From Cytophagales bacterium (lineage in GTDB: Bacteria; Bacteroidota; Bacteroidia; Cytophagales; Spirosomataceae): DNA of 64,000 bases. Numbering within the stretch: position 1 is the first letter of the stretch; every line of letters begins with the position of its first letter. Positions 36,872 to 45,538 of this stretch are shown here, in pieces. Both the position numbers and the translations under genes were made by a program. The notes beneath the pieces were generated by a model that searched no databases, was not told the DNA's origin, and saw nothing but the letters and a program-made list of their open reading frames with translations. Location: NCBI GenBank assembly GCA_024742395.1, contig JANSYO010000008.1:46988-110987 (forward strand), written 5' to 3'.

Positions 36872-36970
36872 ATGGAACCAATAGACATACTTTATTACGG
36901 ACTTTCGTCCATCGTATTTGTAGGATTTATCCTGGCATCTGAAATCGTAATGCATTCAGACGAAGAGTAA
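36872..36970 (+). CDS. Small single-span membrane protein (32 residues)
   Basis: A frame from ATG 36872 to TAA 36970 encodes MEPIDILYYGLSSIVFVGFI followed by LASEIVMHSDEE: a single hydrophobic helix with an acidic C-terminus. The composition is exactly that of a small membrane protein, and it fits neatly between the bestrophin gene and the convergent isomerase gene (3 bp between stops). No family is recognised. Confidence 0.5.
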   Translation: MEPIDILYYGLSSIVFVGFILASEIVMHSDEE

Positions 36971-36973
36971 TAC

Positions 36974-37852
36974 TTAGAGTTCTTTTCTAAGTTTTGTCAT
37001 CATGGCTATAACTTTTTCTCCGGGAGCTCCCTTTCCTAGTGTTTCAATGGGTATGTAGCCTTTGTAGCATGATTTTTTAATCAAAGTTAACAGTCTTTTG
37101 TAATCAGTGTCGAGTTCAGTGCCATTTACGAAAATCTTCTCTTTGATCTGCCAGTTTACGGCATACTTTATTGTTTCGGCAATATCTGAATAGGTTTCTC
37201 CATTTCTGAAACCTCCGGTATCCAAGATCAAACCAAACCATGGGTCATTAATCCTCTTCATCAGATAATGCACATGCTCCGGCGTTTGAATAAAATCATT
37301 GTGATTTTGAATAGCCACTATTACGCCTCTGCTTTTACCATATTCAACACATTCCTGAATAGCAGTAATCATCCATTCAGCTGTTTGGTCCCAGGTATAC
37401 CCTTTTGGTATTCCTGCTCCTGCAAAAATCCGTATGACAGGTGCTCCCAGCTTTTGAGCTACATCAATCCAGTTTTTAACTAACTGAATGTGTTCGTTAC
37501 GTGTAAGTTTATCAGGAATTGTGAAGTCATTTCTGACACCTGTACCACTTATTTCTAAACCCAAGAGGGAAGCTTTACGCTTTACTGAGTAAATATATTC
37601 ATCAGAAGGTACTTTAGGGTACTCGGGAAAATAGTAGCCGGTAATATCCACGGCATCAAAGCCTTGCTCAGCACAGAAATCTAAAACCTGAAACAAATTA
37701 ATGTCTCCTTTAGAAAGAGGTTCATTAAAAGAAAAAGCATTCAGACTGGTTTTTAACTTGTAGCATTCAGCCTCCATTGAAAACGCATGGCTCCCTATGC
37801 TTAAAAATGGTGCCAGGGCCAATGTTTTTAAAGTCTCTCTTCTGTTTAACAT
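36974..37852 (-). CDS. Sugar-phosphate isomerase/epimerase-like TIM-barrel protein with export signal
   Basis: The 292-residue protein begins with a twin-arginine-like signal (NRRETLKTLALAPFLSIGSHAF) and continues as an AP-endonuclease-2-type TIM barrel: FDAVDITGYYFPEYP, APVIRIFAGAGIP, GVIVAIQNHNDF, LILDTGGFRNG and YIPIETLGKG, the last four carrying the usual metal-binding Glu/Asp/His positions. Such proteins isomerise sugars, often in the periplasm of Bacteroidota. It ends next to the small membrane protein and is 3 bp from the HupE gene, likely an operon. Confidence 0.82.
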   Translation of the reverse strand: MLNRRETLKTLALAPFLSIGSHAFSMEAECYKLKTSLNAFSFNEPLSKGDINLFQVLDFCAEQGFDAVDITGYYFPEYPKVPSDEYIYSVKRKASLLGLEISGTGVRNDFTIPDKLTRNEHIQLVKNWIDVAQKLGAPVIRIFAGAGIPKGYTWDQTAEWMITAIQECVEYGKSRGVIVAIQNHNDFIQTPEHVHYLMKRINDPWFGLILDTGGFRNGETYSDIAETIKYAVNWQIKEKIFVNGTELDTDYKRLLTLIKKSCYKGYIPIETLGKGAPGEKVIAMMTKLRKEL

Positions 37853-37855
37853 AGT

Positions 37856-38446
37856 TTATACCCGATTAATAAGAAGCATTAAAGACATTCCTAAGGTAAT
37901 TCCGGAGAGAATTAAATTCCAGGTCCTGGCTTTAACCTTAAAGATTTCTATCAAAATAAAATTTAAAGAAAGTACTGCAAGTACAATCAAAATTTGACCT
38001 AACTCCAGTCCAATATTAAATGACAGAAGAGGTAAGGTAATATTTGCTTCTGCTCCTAATAGAAATTTCAAATAGCTTGAAAAGCCCAGTCCATGTATCA
38101 AACCGAAAAAACTGGTTATTCCATACCTGAGGGCCTGGCTGTTTTTAACCTTCTTGTAAATACTCTTCGGGAATTTATAAAAGAAATTGCTAATACAGGT
38201 GGCAATGATGGTGACTGGTATTAGAACCTCGATGAAATCGGGATTAAGATTGACATAACCTAAACTAGATAAGGCCAATGTAATAGAATGGCCTAGCGTA
38301 AAGGCGGTTACAAGAATCAGGACCTCACGCCATTTAATAAAACGATATACAGCACAAAGTGCCACTATGAAAAGAATGTGATCAAAACCTTGAAGGTCTG
38401 TGATATGCAAATAGCCTAGTTTAAGATAGGTAAAAAACTCCGACAT
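37856..38446 (-). CDS. HupE/UreJ-family membrane protein
   Basis: A 196-residue protein with about six transmembrane helices and the family histidines in GFDHILFIVAL, GHSITLALSSL and GLIHGLGFSSYL. HupE/UreJ proteins are proposed nickel or cobalt permeases, but no urease or hydrogenase genes are visible here. The gene overlaps nothing; its downstream partner is the isomerase-like gene 3 bp away. Confidence 0.85.
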   Translation of the reverse strand: MSEFFTYLKLGYLHITDLQGFDHILFIVALCAVYRFIKWREVLILVTAFTLGHSITLALSSLGYVNLNPDFIEVLIPVTIIATCISNFFYKFPKSIYKKVKNSQALRYGITSFFGLIHGLGFSSYLKFLLGAEANITLPLLSFNIGLELGQILIVLAVLSLNFILIEIFKVKARTWNLILSGITLGMSLMLLINRV

Positions 38447-38526
38447 GAAAGATTATTAGGTTGAAAGTACAATTTACTCATAGCAGACTATATTTTATTA
38501 AATTGCTTCATATAAATGGGTAAAAT

Positions 38527-39642
38527 ATGAGTGAGTGGAAAAGACTGGGATTTCTGGGGTCATACTCTATCCCCTTAATTATCCTGTTAGGCTATTATGT
38601 TCCGTCATCGCCGATGACCTTTCTGACAGCACCTTACGCTTATTTAATTATACCCTTGGTTGATTATCTGATAGGTAAGGATCGGAACAATGTATTGAAA
38701 AAAGATTTTGACAGATTGCTGAATGATAAATTCTTTGACTTTTTAGTTTATTCTCACGTTTATATTCAGTTTTTTTTACTGTTTTGGGGAGCCTATATTC
38801 TATCGAGTACCTCGCTTAATATCCATCAAATTATTGGAATATGTGTGAGTCAGGGAATATACAGCGGTACTATAATAAATGTGGCTCATGAACTGGGGCA
38901 CCAGAAAAATAAATGGGCGGTTTGGCATGCCAAAGCTGCACTTGTTTCGGTTTTCTATCATCATTTTTTCATAGAACATAACAGAGGGCATCATGTTCGG
39001 GTGGCTACTCCTGAGGATCCGGCTACTTCCAGAAAGAATGAATCTCTTTATGGTTTTTGGTGGAGATCAATAACTGGGAGTTTTGTTAGTGCCTTAGAAA
39101 TTCAAAAAAGTCTTCTTCAGAAAAAAGGAATCAGATTCTGGAGTTTGTCAAATTCTTTTTTAACAGGTTTTTTGGCAACGCCGATTATTTTTATTTTCAT
39201 AACACTTATTGTGTGGTTAATGACCGGGCAGATAAATCAACTTGTGCCTCTGTTTTTAATTGTTCAGGCTTTGATGGCGGTATTGCTTCTGGAAGCAGTA
39301 AATTATATTGAGCATTATGGTATGCTTCGCAAAAAGTTGCCAAATGGAAGATATGAAAAGGTAAATCCATTGCATAGCTGGAACGCCAATCATTTTTATA
39401 GCAATCTTCTGCTTTTCAATTTGCAAAGACATTCAGATCATCATGCCTATGCCAGCAGACCATATCAGGTTTTAAGGCATTTTGACCAGAGTCCTCAATT
39501 ACCTTTTGGATACCCTTTAATGATAATTATGAGTCTGGTACCTCCGCTATGGTTTTTTGTAATGAACAAGAAATTGGAAGATTGGCGTGAGACTTCAATA
39601 AATGAAAGCACAATACAAGAACTTGTTAGAAATTTAGCATAA
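38527..39642 (+). CDS. alkB: AlkB-type alkane 1-monooxygenase
   Basis: An integral membrane di-iron enzyme (371 residues) that hydroxylates the terminal carbon of alkanes. The histidine boxes are all present: HELGH (121-125), EHNRGHH (150-156), the AlkB-specific NYIEHYG (259-265) and QRHSDHH (300-306). There are several hydrophobic helices at about 15-45, 75-115 and 205-260. The NYxEHYG box separates AlkB from fatty-acid desaturases. No rubredoxin gene is adjacent, so the electron donor must be elsewhere. Its spectrum of substrates is not predictable here. Confidence 0.9.
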   Translation: MSEWKRLGFLGSYSIPLIILLGYYVPSSPMTFLTAPYAYLIIPLVDYLIGKDRNNVLKKDFDRLLNDKFFDFLVYSHVYIQFFLLFWGAYILSSTSLNIHQIIGICVSQGIYSGTIINVAHELGHQKNKWAVWHAKAALVSVFYHHFFIEHNRGHHVRVATPEDPATSRKNESLYGFWWRSITGSFVSALEIQKSLLQKKGIRFWSLSNSFLTGFLATPIIFIFITLIVWLMTGQINQLVPLFLIVQALMAVLLLEAVNYIEHYGMLRKKLPNGRYEKVNPLHSWNANHFYSNLLLFNLQRHSDHHAYASRPYQVLRHFDQSPQLPFGYPLMIIMSLVPPLWFFVMNKKLEDWRETSINESTIQELVRNLA

Positions 39643-39730
39643 GCACTAAATATTAAAATATTAATCTGATTTCTGAACAATTCTATTAGAAAATGAATTG
39701 TGATTATGAATTATAGTTAACCGATATTCC

Positions 39731-40336
39731 ATGACAGAAATAATTAGCACCGTTTTATTCCTTATAGCCGTAATTGATCCGCTAGGCTCGGTGCCAGTTT
39801 ACCTGGAAGCGACAAAACAATTTGATAAAAAGTACAAACGTAGAGTGGCAATAAGAGCCTCCATTCTTGCCTTTTTTATACTTCTGTTCTTTATCGTTAT
39901 TGGACAACTCATATTAGAGGGAATGGAAGTTTCACTGGATGCTTTTCAAATTTCTGGTGGGGTTATATTATTCCTTTTTGCTTTAACTATGATTTTTGGA
40001 GATGGTAAACCAGAGATGGAAAAACATTTAATTTCTGATTATAAGCATGTCACGATATTTCCTGTAGCTATTCCTTCTATAGCCTCACCAGGTGCTATAA
40101 TGGCGGTAGTTCTTATGACAGATAATCACATTTACACTGTTCAGCAGCAGGCAGTTACATCTTTCCTTGTACTGGTGGTAATAGGTATTACCTGCTTATT
40201 GCTTTTAGCCGCCAATATTGTGAAAGATAGAATTGGCGAGTATGGAATTACTGTAATCAGTAAAATAATGGGCTTAATTCTGGCTTCCTATGCCGTGCAA
40301 AGTATACTTGTAGGTCTAAGAGACTTTTTTGTTTAG
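39731..40336 (+). CDS. MarC-family membrane protein
   Basis: A 201-residue protein with about six transmembrane segments. It has the MarC features DPLGSVPVYLEAT near the N-terminus, IGQLILEGMEVSLDAFQISGG in the middle, and the SKIMGLILASYAVQSILVGL end. The family is annotated as multiple-antibiotic-resistance-related, but its function is not established. It is convergent with nadB (6 bp between stops). Confidence 0.9.
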   Translation: MTEIISTVLFLIAVIDPLGSVPVYLEATKQFDKKYKRRVAIRASILAFFILLFFIVIGQLILEGMEVSLDAFQISGGVILFLFALTMIFGDGKPEMEKHLISDYKHVTIFPVAIPSIASPGAIMAVVLMTDNHIYTVQQQAVTSFLVLVVIGITCLLLLAANIVKDRIGEYGITVISKIMGLILASYAVQSILVGLRDFFV

Positions 40337-40342
40337 TCTATT

Positions 40343-41935
40343 CTAGACTATAGAGTTTTGAGGTTTACCGCCTAATTTATACGGGTAATCAGTTGTGTAA
40401 TGAAGGCCTCTGCTTTCTTTTCTCATCATAGCACATTTTATGACCATTTCGGCACACAGAATCAGATTTCTGAGTTCACAAAGCTTAACTGAAAGCTTGC
40501 TTTTCTTGTAAAACTCTTCAGTTTCATCTTTTAAAAGTTGTAATCGCCTCATGGCTCTGGTCAAACGAAAGTCTGAACGAACAATACCGACATAATCAGA
40601 CATCATCCTTTGAAGCTCGCGGAGGTTGTGAGTTACTAATATTTCTTCATTGATCTGTACAGCTCCAAACTCATCCCATTCAGGGATGTTTGTTTGAAAC
40701 TCAACTCCTTCAATATTTTCCAGTGCCCTTTGAGCTATTCTGTTGCCAAATACGGCAGCTTCAACCAGCGAGTTTGAGGCCAGTCTGTTGGCACCATGTA
40801 AACCTGAAGAGGAGCATTCTCCACAGGCAAATAAATTATTTATACTTGATTCGCCGGTTTTATCTACCAAAATACCTCCACATAAATAATGAGCCGCAGG
40901 GGTTACAGGTATATAGTCCTTTGTCATGTCGATTCCCAAAGAGAGACATTTCTCGTAAATTGTAGGGAAATGATCGAGAATAAGTTCTTTTGGTTTGTGT
41001 GTAATATCCAGGTAAACAAACTCTTCACCTGATTTTTTCATTTCGGCATCAATACTTCTTGCCACAATATCACGAGGAGCCAAAGAACCTCTTTCGTCGT
41101 AGTCGTACATGAATTCACGCCCGTTCAGATCGCGTAATACACCACCTTCTCCTCTTACAGCCTCTGTAACTAAAAAGCTCGGGAATGATCCCGGATTGTA
41201 AAGAGACGTAGGATGAAACTGAATCATTTCCATGTCTCTGACCTTTCCTTTTGCTCTGTAAACCATGGCTATGCCGTCGCCAGTAGCTATCACAGGGTTA
41301 GTGGTAGCTGCATAAATATGACCTGCACCTCCTGTTGCCATCAGAGTCATTTTAGAGAGGATTTTATCAACCTTTCCGCTGTTTACATCAAGTGCATAGA
41401 TACCATGACAAGTAGTGTCTTCAGTCTCTCGGGTAACTTCAATACCCTGATGGTGCTGGGTTATGATTTCTACCGCGTAGTAATGGGTAAGAATTTCAAT
41501 ATTAGGGTTTTTCTCTACTGCTTCCAGCAAGGCTCTTTCAATTTCCCAGCCGGTTATGTCTTTGTAATGCAATATTCTCTTTTCAGAGTGTCCGCCTTCG
41601 CGGGTCAAATCATAGCTGCCGTCATCGTCTTTGTCAAAATTAGCACCATATTCTATCAGCTCTCTTATTCTGTCAGGCCCTTCTTTAACCACGATCTCTA
41701 CTATTTCCCTGTCACACAGTCCGTCACCAGCAATTAAGGTATCTTCTATATGTTTCTCGAAGGTATCCACCTCAGGATCGAAAACGGCGGCTATTCCACC
41801 TTGAGCGTATTTGGTATTGGTTTCATCTGCGTTTACTTTGGTAAGAACCAGTACTTTTCCTTTTGAGGCCGCTTTTAAGGCAAAGCTTAGTCCGGCTATA
41901 CCTGAACCTATGACTAGAAAATCTGTTTGACGCAT
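40343..41935 (-). CDS. nadB: L-aspartate oxidase NadB
   Basis: FAD enzyme converting aspartate to iminoaspartate in NAD synthesis. I chose ATG 41935 (MRQTDFLVIG); the in-frame TTG 24 bp upstream adds eight residues before the FAD motif. The FAD dinucleotide fold GSGIAGLSFA is at the N-terminus, followed by HSEKRILHYKD, MEMIQFHPTSLYNPG and the HGANRLASNSLVEAAVFG segment. The C-terminal helical domain is complete. No nadA or nadC is adjacent in this window. Confidence 0.95.
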   Translation of the reverse strand: MRQTDFLVIGSGIAGLSFALKAASKGKVLVLTKVNADETNTKYAQGGIAAVFDPEVDTFEKHIEDTLIAGDGLCDREIVEIVVKEGPDRIRELIEYGANFDKDDDGSYDLTREGGHSEKRILHYKDITGWEIERALLEAVEKNPNIEILTHYYAVEIITQHHQGIEVTRETEDTTCHGIYALDVNSGKVDKILSKMTLMATGGAGHIYAATTNPVIATGDGIAMVYRAKGKVRDMEMIQFHPTSLYNPGSFPSFLVTEAVRGEGGVLRDLNGREFMYDYDERGSLAPRDIVARSIDAEMKKSGEEFVYLDITHKPKELILDHFPTIYEKCLSLGIDMTKDYIPVTPAAHYLCGGILVDKTGESSINNLFACGECSSSGLHGANRLASNSLVEAAVFGNRIAQRALENIEGVEFQTNIPEWDEFGAVQINEEILVTHNLRELQRMMSDYVGIVRSDFRLTRAMRRLQLLKDETEEFYKKSKLSVKLCELRNLILCAEMVIKCAMMRKESRGLHYTTDYPYKLGGKPQNSIV

Positions 41936-41995
41936 GTTAGAGTTGTAATAATTTGACAAAAGAAGAAATAAAAGCGGTATTAACCAATTGACATT

Positions 41996-42970
41996 TTAGC
42001 CCAAACCTTCCTTTAAGAGATCATGAAGATGAATAAATCCCAAGGCTTTATGATCTTCTGCTACGATTAGCTGAGTGATATTATTCTCTTTCATAAAGCT
42101 TAGAGCCTCTACGGCCATAGCTTCCGGCTTTATCGTTTTTGGAGAAGCGGTCATGATATTTACAGCTTTTAAGTGCCTGAAATCCTTGTGCTTACGAAGC
42201 ATTCTTCTAAGGTCTCCGTCTGTGATTATTCCCAGAAGATTATTCTCCTTATCTAATACAGCGGTGGCTCCTAATCTTTTCGATGAGATTTCAATTATTA
42301 CTTCCTCAATTTCGCTTTGATCCAAAACAGCAGGAATGGCATTTTTAGAATAAATGTCTCCTACTTTAAGCAGCGTTTTTTTTCCAAGGCTACCTGCCGG
42401 GTGGTTTCTGGCAAAATCAGAGGTTTTAAATTCCCTTAATTCCATTAGGCAAATTGCCAGGGCATCACCCATAACCAAGGCGGCAGTGGTAGACGTGGTA
42501 GGAGCCAGGTTATTTGTACAAGCTTCTTTAGCTACACTTGCATCTAAGGTACAGTGAGCCTCAGTTGCTAATGTAGAATGAATATTCCCGGAGATCGCGA
42601 TGTGTTTGCATTTTACATGCTTGATATAAGGTAACAGCTTAAGAAGTTCTTCTGTTTCTCCACTTTTAGAGATAGTTATCAGAATATCCCTTTTGTCTAA
42701 AATGCCAATATCTCCATGTAAAGCATCTGCTCCATGTAGAAAAGCTGAGAGCTGTCCAGTAGAGTTAAAAGTGGCTGAAATCTTCTGTGCAATAATTGCA
42801 CTTTTACCTACACCTGTAATCACAACTTTTCCTTTTGAGTTGAGAATCAGCTTAATAGCATTTTCGAAGTTTTCGTTAATTGAACTTTTTAAAGAATCTA
42901 TTGCCTCAGACTCAGCCCTTAAGACATTTTTGCCAAGCTCAATAATATTTTTGTTTATTTTCGTCTCCAC
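41996..42970 (-). CDS. kdsD: Arabinose-5-phosphate isomerase (KdsD/KpsF)
   Basis: The 324 residues have an N-terminal SIS domain (VITGVGKSAIIAQKISATF, SAFLHGADALHGDIG, ITISKSGETEELLKLLP, NLAPTTSTTAALVMGDALA) and two CBS domains (about 200-324). KdsD interconverts ribulose-5-phosphate and arabinose-5-phosphate for Kdo synthesis in lipopolysaccharide. The frame opens with GTG at 42970 just before the family's conserved N-terminal helix. It is divergent from recQ. Confidence 0.93.
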   Translation of the reverse strand: METKINKNIIELGKNVLRAESEAIDSLKSSINENFENAIKLILNSKGKVVITGVGKSAIIAQKISATFNSTGQLSAFLHGADALHGDIGILDKRDILITISKSGETEELLKLLPYIKHVKCKHIAISGNIHSTLATEAHCTLDASVAKEACTNNLAPTTSTTAALVMGDALAICLMELREFKTSDFARNHPAGSLGKKTLLKVGDIYSKNAIPAVLDQSEIEEVIIEISSKRLGATAVLDKENNLLGIITDGDLRRMLRKHKDFRHLKAVNIMTASPKTIKPEAMAVEALSFMKENNITQLIVAEDHKALGFIHLHDLLKEGLG

Positions 42971-43158
42971 TTAAAACTAGGATAATTAATAGAGGGCAAA
43001 AGTAGAAAACTTTTGTGTCCTTATATAACAGACTTCTGGTGGTGATCTTTTGAGAACAGGGCTATTTCTTTGAAAAGAATTGACTATATTGAACTACCGC
43101 TCTAATACTTAAGGATAGTATCGCACTAGAAGTTTTTTGAAGAAGTACAGCAGAAAAG

Positions 43159-45438
43159 ATGGAAATACTCGTAGAAGAAAAATTGAAACAAAATCTCAAA
43201 GAGATTTTTGGTTTTAACAAATTTAGAGGAGAGCAAGAAAGAATAATAGGAAGCATAGTTACAGGTGACAATACCTTTGTTATTATGCCAACAGGTGCGG
43301 GTAAATCATTGTGTTATCAATTGCCCGCTATAACTCTTGAAGGCACAGCTGTGGTTATTAGCCCGCTGATTGCTTTAATGAAAAATCAGGTAGATCAGAT
43401 GCAGGGCTTTGGGATTAATGCCCAATTCCTGAATTCTACTTTGAATAAATCTGAAATGAACAGGGTTAAAAAGGATGTCTTAGATGGCACCTGTAAACTC
43501 CTTTATATTGCTCCGGAATCTCTAACAAAAGAAGATAATCTGATATTCCTGAAAAAGGCTCAGCTATCCTTTGTAGCTGTAGATGAGGCTCACTGTATCT
43601 CAGAATGGGGGCATGATTTCAGGCCGGAATACAGAAAGATCAGAAGCATTATAGAAAGCATTGATGAGAAGCTTCCGATCATAGCTTTGACAGCCACAGC
43701 TACGCCGAAAGTTCAGATGGATATCAAGAAAAATCTGAACATGGACGATTCAAAGGTGTTTAAAACTTCTTTTAACAGAGCAAACCTGTATTATGAAGTA
43801 AGGCCCAAGAAGAATCCTAAGAAACAGCTTATACAGTTCATAAGCAATCACAAGGGCAAAAGCGGAATTGTGTATTGTTTAAGTAGAAAAAAGGTTGAAG
43901 AAATTGCCAATTTACTGGTGGTGAATGGTGTGAAGGCCAGGCCGTATCATGCCGGATTAGATGCAGACGCCCGAATAAAAAATCAGGATGCATTTCTTAA
44001 TGAAGACTGTGATGTGGTAGTTGCTACCATTGCTTTCGGAATGGGAATTGACAAGCCTGACGTTCGGTTTGTGGTGCATTATGATGCCCCTAAATCTTTG
44101 GAAGGCTACTATCAGGAAACGGGTAGAGCAGGACGAGATGGCTTGGATGGTACCTGTTTAATGTTCTACGCGTATGATGATGTTTTAAAACTAGAGAAGT
44201 TTAACAAAGACAAAACCGTAACAGAAAGAGACAATGCAAAAGCTCTCTTGATGGAAATTGTGGCTTACTCTACCTTGGGCGTATGCAGAAGAAGGCAGCT
44301 ATTGAGCTACTTTGGTGAATACATGAACGAGAACTGCGGATTTTGTGATAACTGTAAAAATCCTACTAAGACCTTCAAAGTTGAAAAGGAGGCCGTTTTA
44401 GCTCTTGAAGGAATACTGGCTACAGAGCAAAGATTCTCCATACAACATGTGGCAGATGTGTTGACCGGAAACACGGAACAAAATGATTATATCCAAAGCC
44501 ACGGTCATGATAAGCTTGGGGTTTATGGTAAAGGGTTAGAGTTTTTTAATCAGCAGGAGGTAGTCTATAAACCGAAAGGTAAAAATGCCGAAAAAGAGGA
44601 GCAGGAACAATATACTGTTACAGATAAGTGGGTGTCTGCTCTGAGACAGTTGTTAGTTTTTGGATATATCGATAAGGATATAGAAAACTACGGAGTGGTA
44701 AAAGTGACTGAAAAGGGTAAAAAGTACCTTGCAGATCCTTACCAGATTGAGCTTTACGACGATCATGATTTATCTGAGGCAGAAGGCAGCCGCGATGACG
44801 AAATTCAGACTTCTTCACCAGGAGGTGCAGGAGCCGCCGCAGACGAAGAGTTGCTTGAGATGCTCAAAGCTCTATGTAAGAAAGTAGGGAAAAGCCAGAA
44901 TATTCCACATTATGCGGTATTCCAGGAGCCATCTTTACAGGAGATGGCAACCACATACCCTACCAATATGGAAGCACTGACTCAGGTGCAAGGTGTTGGG
45001 CAAGGGAAGGCAAGGAAATTTGGGAAGCCATTTCTGGAGCTGATAGAAAAATATGTAAAAGACAATGAAATTGAAACTACTCAGGATTTCATTGTAAAGT
45101 CTGCGGTCAATAAATCAAAGACCAAGATTTTCATTATTCAGCAGGTGGATAGGAAAGTAAGTCTTGATGAAATAGCCGATGCTAAGGGAATAACATTTGA
45201 AGAACTCCTTACAGAGATTGAGAATATTTGCTATTCAGGTACAAAATTAAATCTTGATTACTATCTCAAGGGCGAAATTGATGAAGATAAGCAGGAAGAT
45301 ATTTTTGAATATTTCATGAATGCAGAAAGTGATAGCATTAAAGAGGCTCTTGTAGAGTTTGAAGATTACGATGATGAGGTTTCTGAAGAGGAGTTAAGAT
45401 TGATGAGAATCAAATTCTTAAGTGAAGTAGCCAATTAA
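43159..45438 (+). CDS. recQ: ATP-dependent DNA helicase RecQ
   Basis: The 759 residues comprise the superfamily 2 helicase core (Walker A PTGAGKS, VDEAHCISEWGHDFR, LTATATP, ATIAFGMGIDKPDVRFVVH, QETGRAGRDG), the zinc-binding cysteines (CRRRQLLSYFGEYMNENCGFCDNC) and winged helix, an HRDC domain (LQEMATTYPTNMEALTQVQGVGQGKARKFG) and an additional C-terminal extension of about 115 residues that is acidic. It unwinds DNA 3'-5' in recombination repair. A strong terminator follows. Confidence 0.96.
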   Translation: MEILVEEKLKQNLKEIFGFNKFRGEQERIIGSIVTGDNTFVIMPTGAGKSLCYQLPAITLEGTAVVISPLIALMKNQVDQMQGFGINAQFLNSTLNKSEMNRVKKDVLDGTCKLLYIAPESLTKEDNLIFLKKAQLSFVAVDEAHCISEWGHDFRPEYRKIRSIIESIDEKLPIIALTATATPKVQMDIKKNLNMDDSKVFKTSFNRANLYYEVRPKKNPKKQLIQFISNHKGKSGIVYCLSRKKVEEIANLLVVNGVKARPYHAGLDADARIKNQDAFLNEDCDVVVATIAFGMGIDKPDVRFVVHYDAPKSLEGYYQETGRAGRDGLDGTCLMFYAYDDVLKLEKFNKDKTVTERDNAKALLMEIVAYSTLGVCRRRQLLSYFGEYMNENCGFCDNCKNPTKTFKVEKEAVLALEGILATEQRFSIQHVADVLTGNTEQNDYIQSHGHDKLGVYGKGLEFFNQQEVVYKPKGKNAEKEEQEQYTVTDKWVSALRQLLVFGYIDKDIENYGVVKVTEKGKKYLADPYQIELYDDHDLSEAEGSRDDEIQTSSPGGAGAAADEELLEMLKALCKKVGKSQNIPHYAVFQEPSLQEMATTYPTNMEALTQVQGVGQGKARKFGKPFLELIEKYVKDNEIETTQDFIVKSAVNKSKTKIFIIQQVDRKVSLDEIADAKGITFEELLTEIENICYSGTKLNLDYYLKGEIDEDKQEDIFEYFMNAESDSIKEALVEFEDYDDEVSEEELRLMRIKFLSEVAN

Positions 45439-45458
45439 TCAGAAATCTGAATGAAATG

Positions 45459-45489
45459 AATCACCTGAATAAATCAGGTGATTTTTTTT
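45459..45489 (+). terminator. Terminator after recQ
   Basis: AATCACCTGA and TCAGGTGATT form a 10-bp stem around ATAAA, followed by a run of eight Ts. Confidence 0.93.
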
Positions 45490-45538
45490 GTGCTTTCAGG
45501 AAAACGAATTTCATAACTTAGCCATCTAAATACTCGAC

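Noticed and set aside
36725..36955. Minus-strand 76-codon frame opposite the 32-residue peptide
   Set aside because: It has no recognisable domain and overlaps the more plausible plus-strand membrane peptide; it is likely a shadow frame.
41213..41737. Plus-strand 174-codon frame inside nadB
   Set aside because: Complementary to the conserved FAD oxidase sequence and with random-looking Cys/His-rich content.
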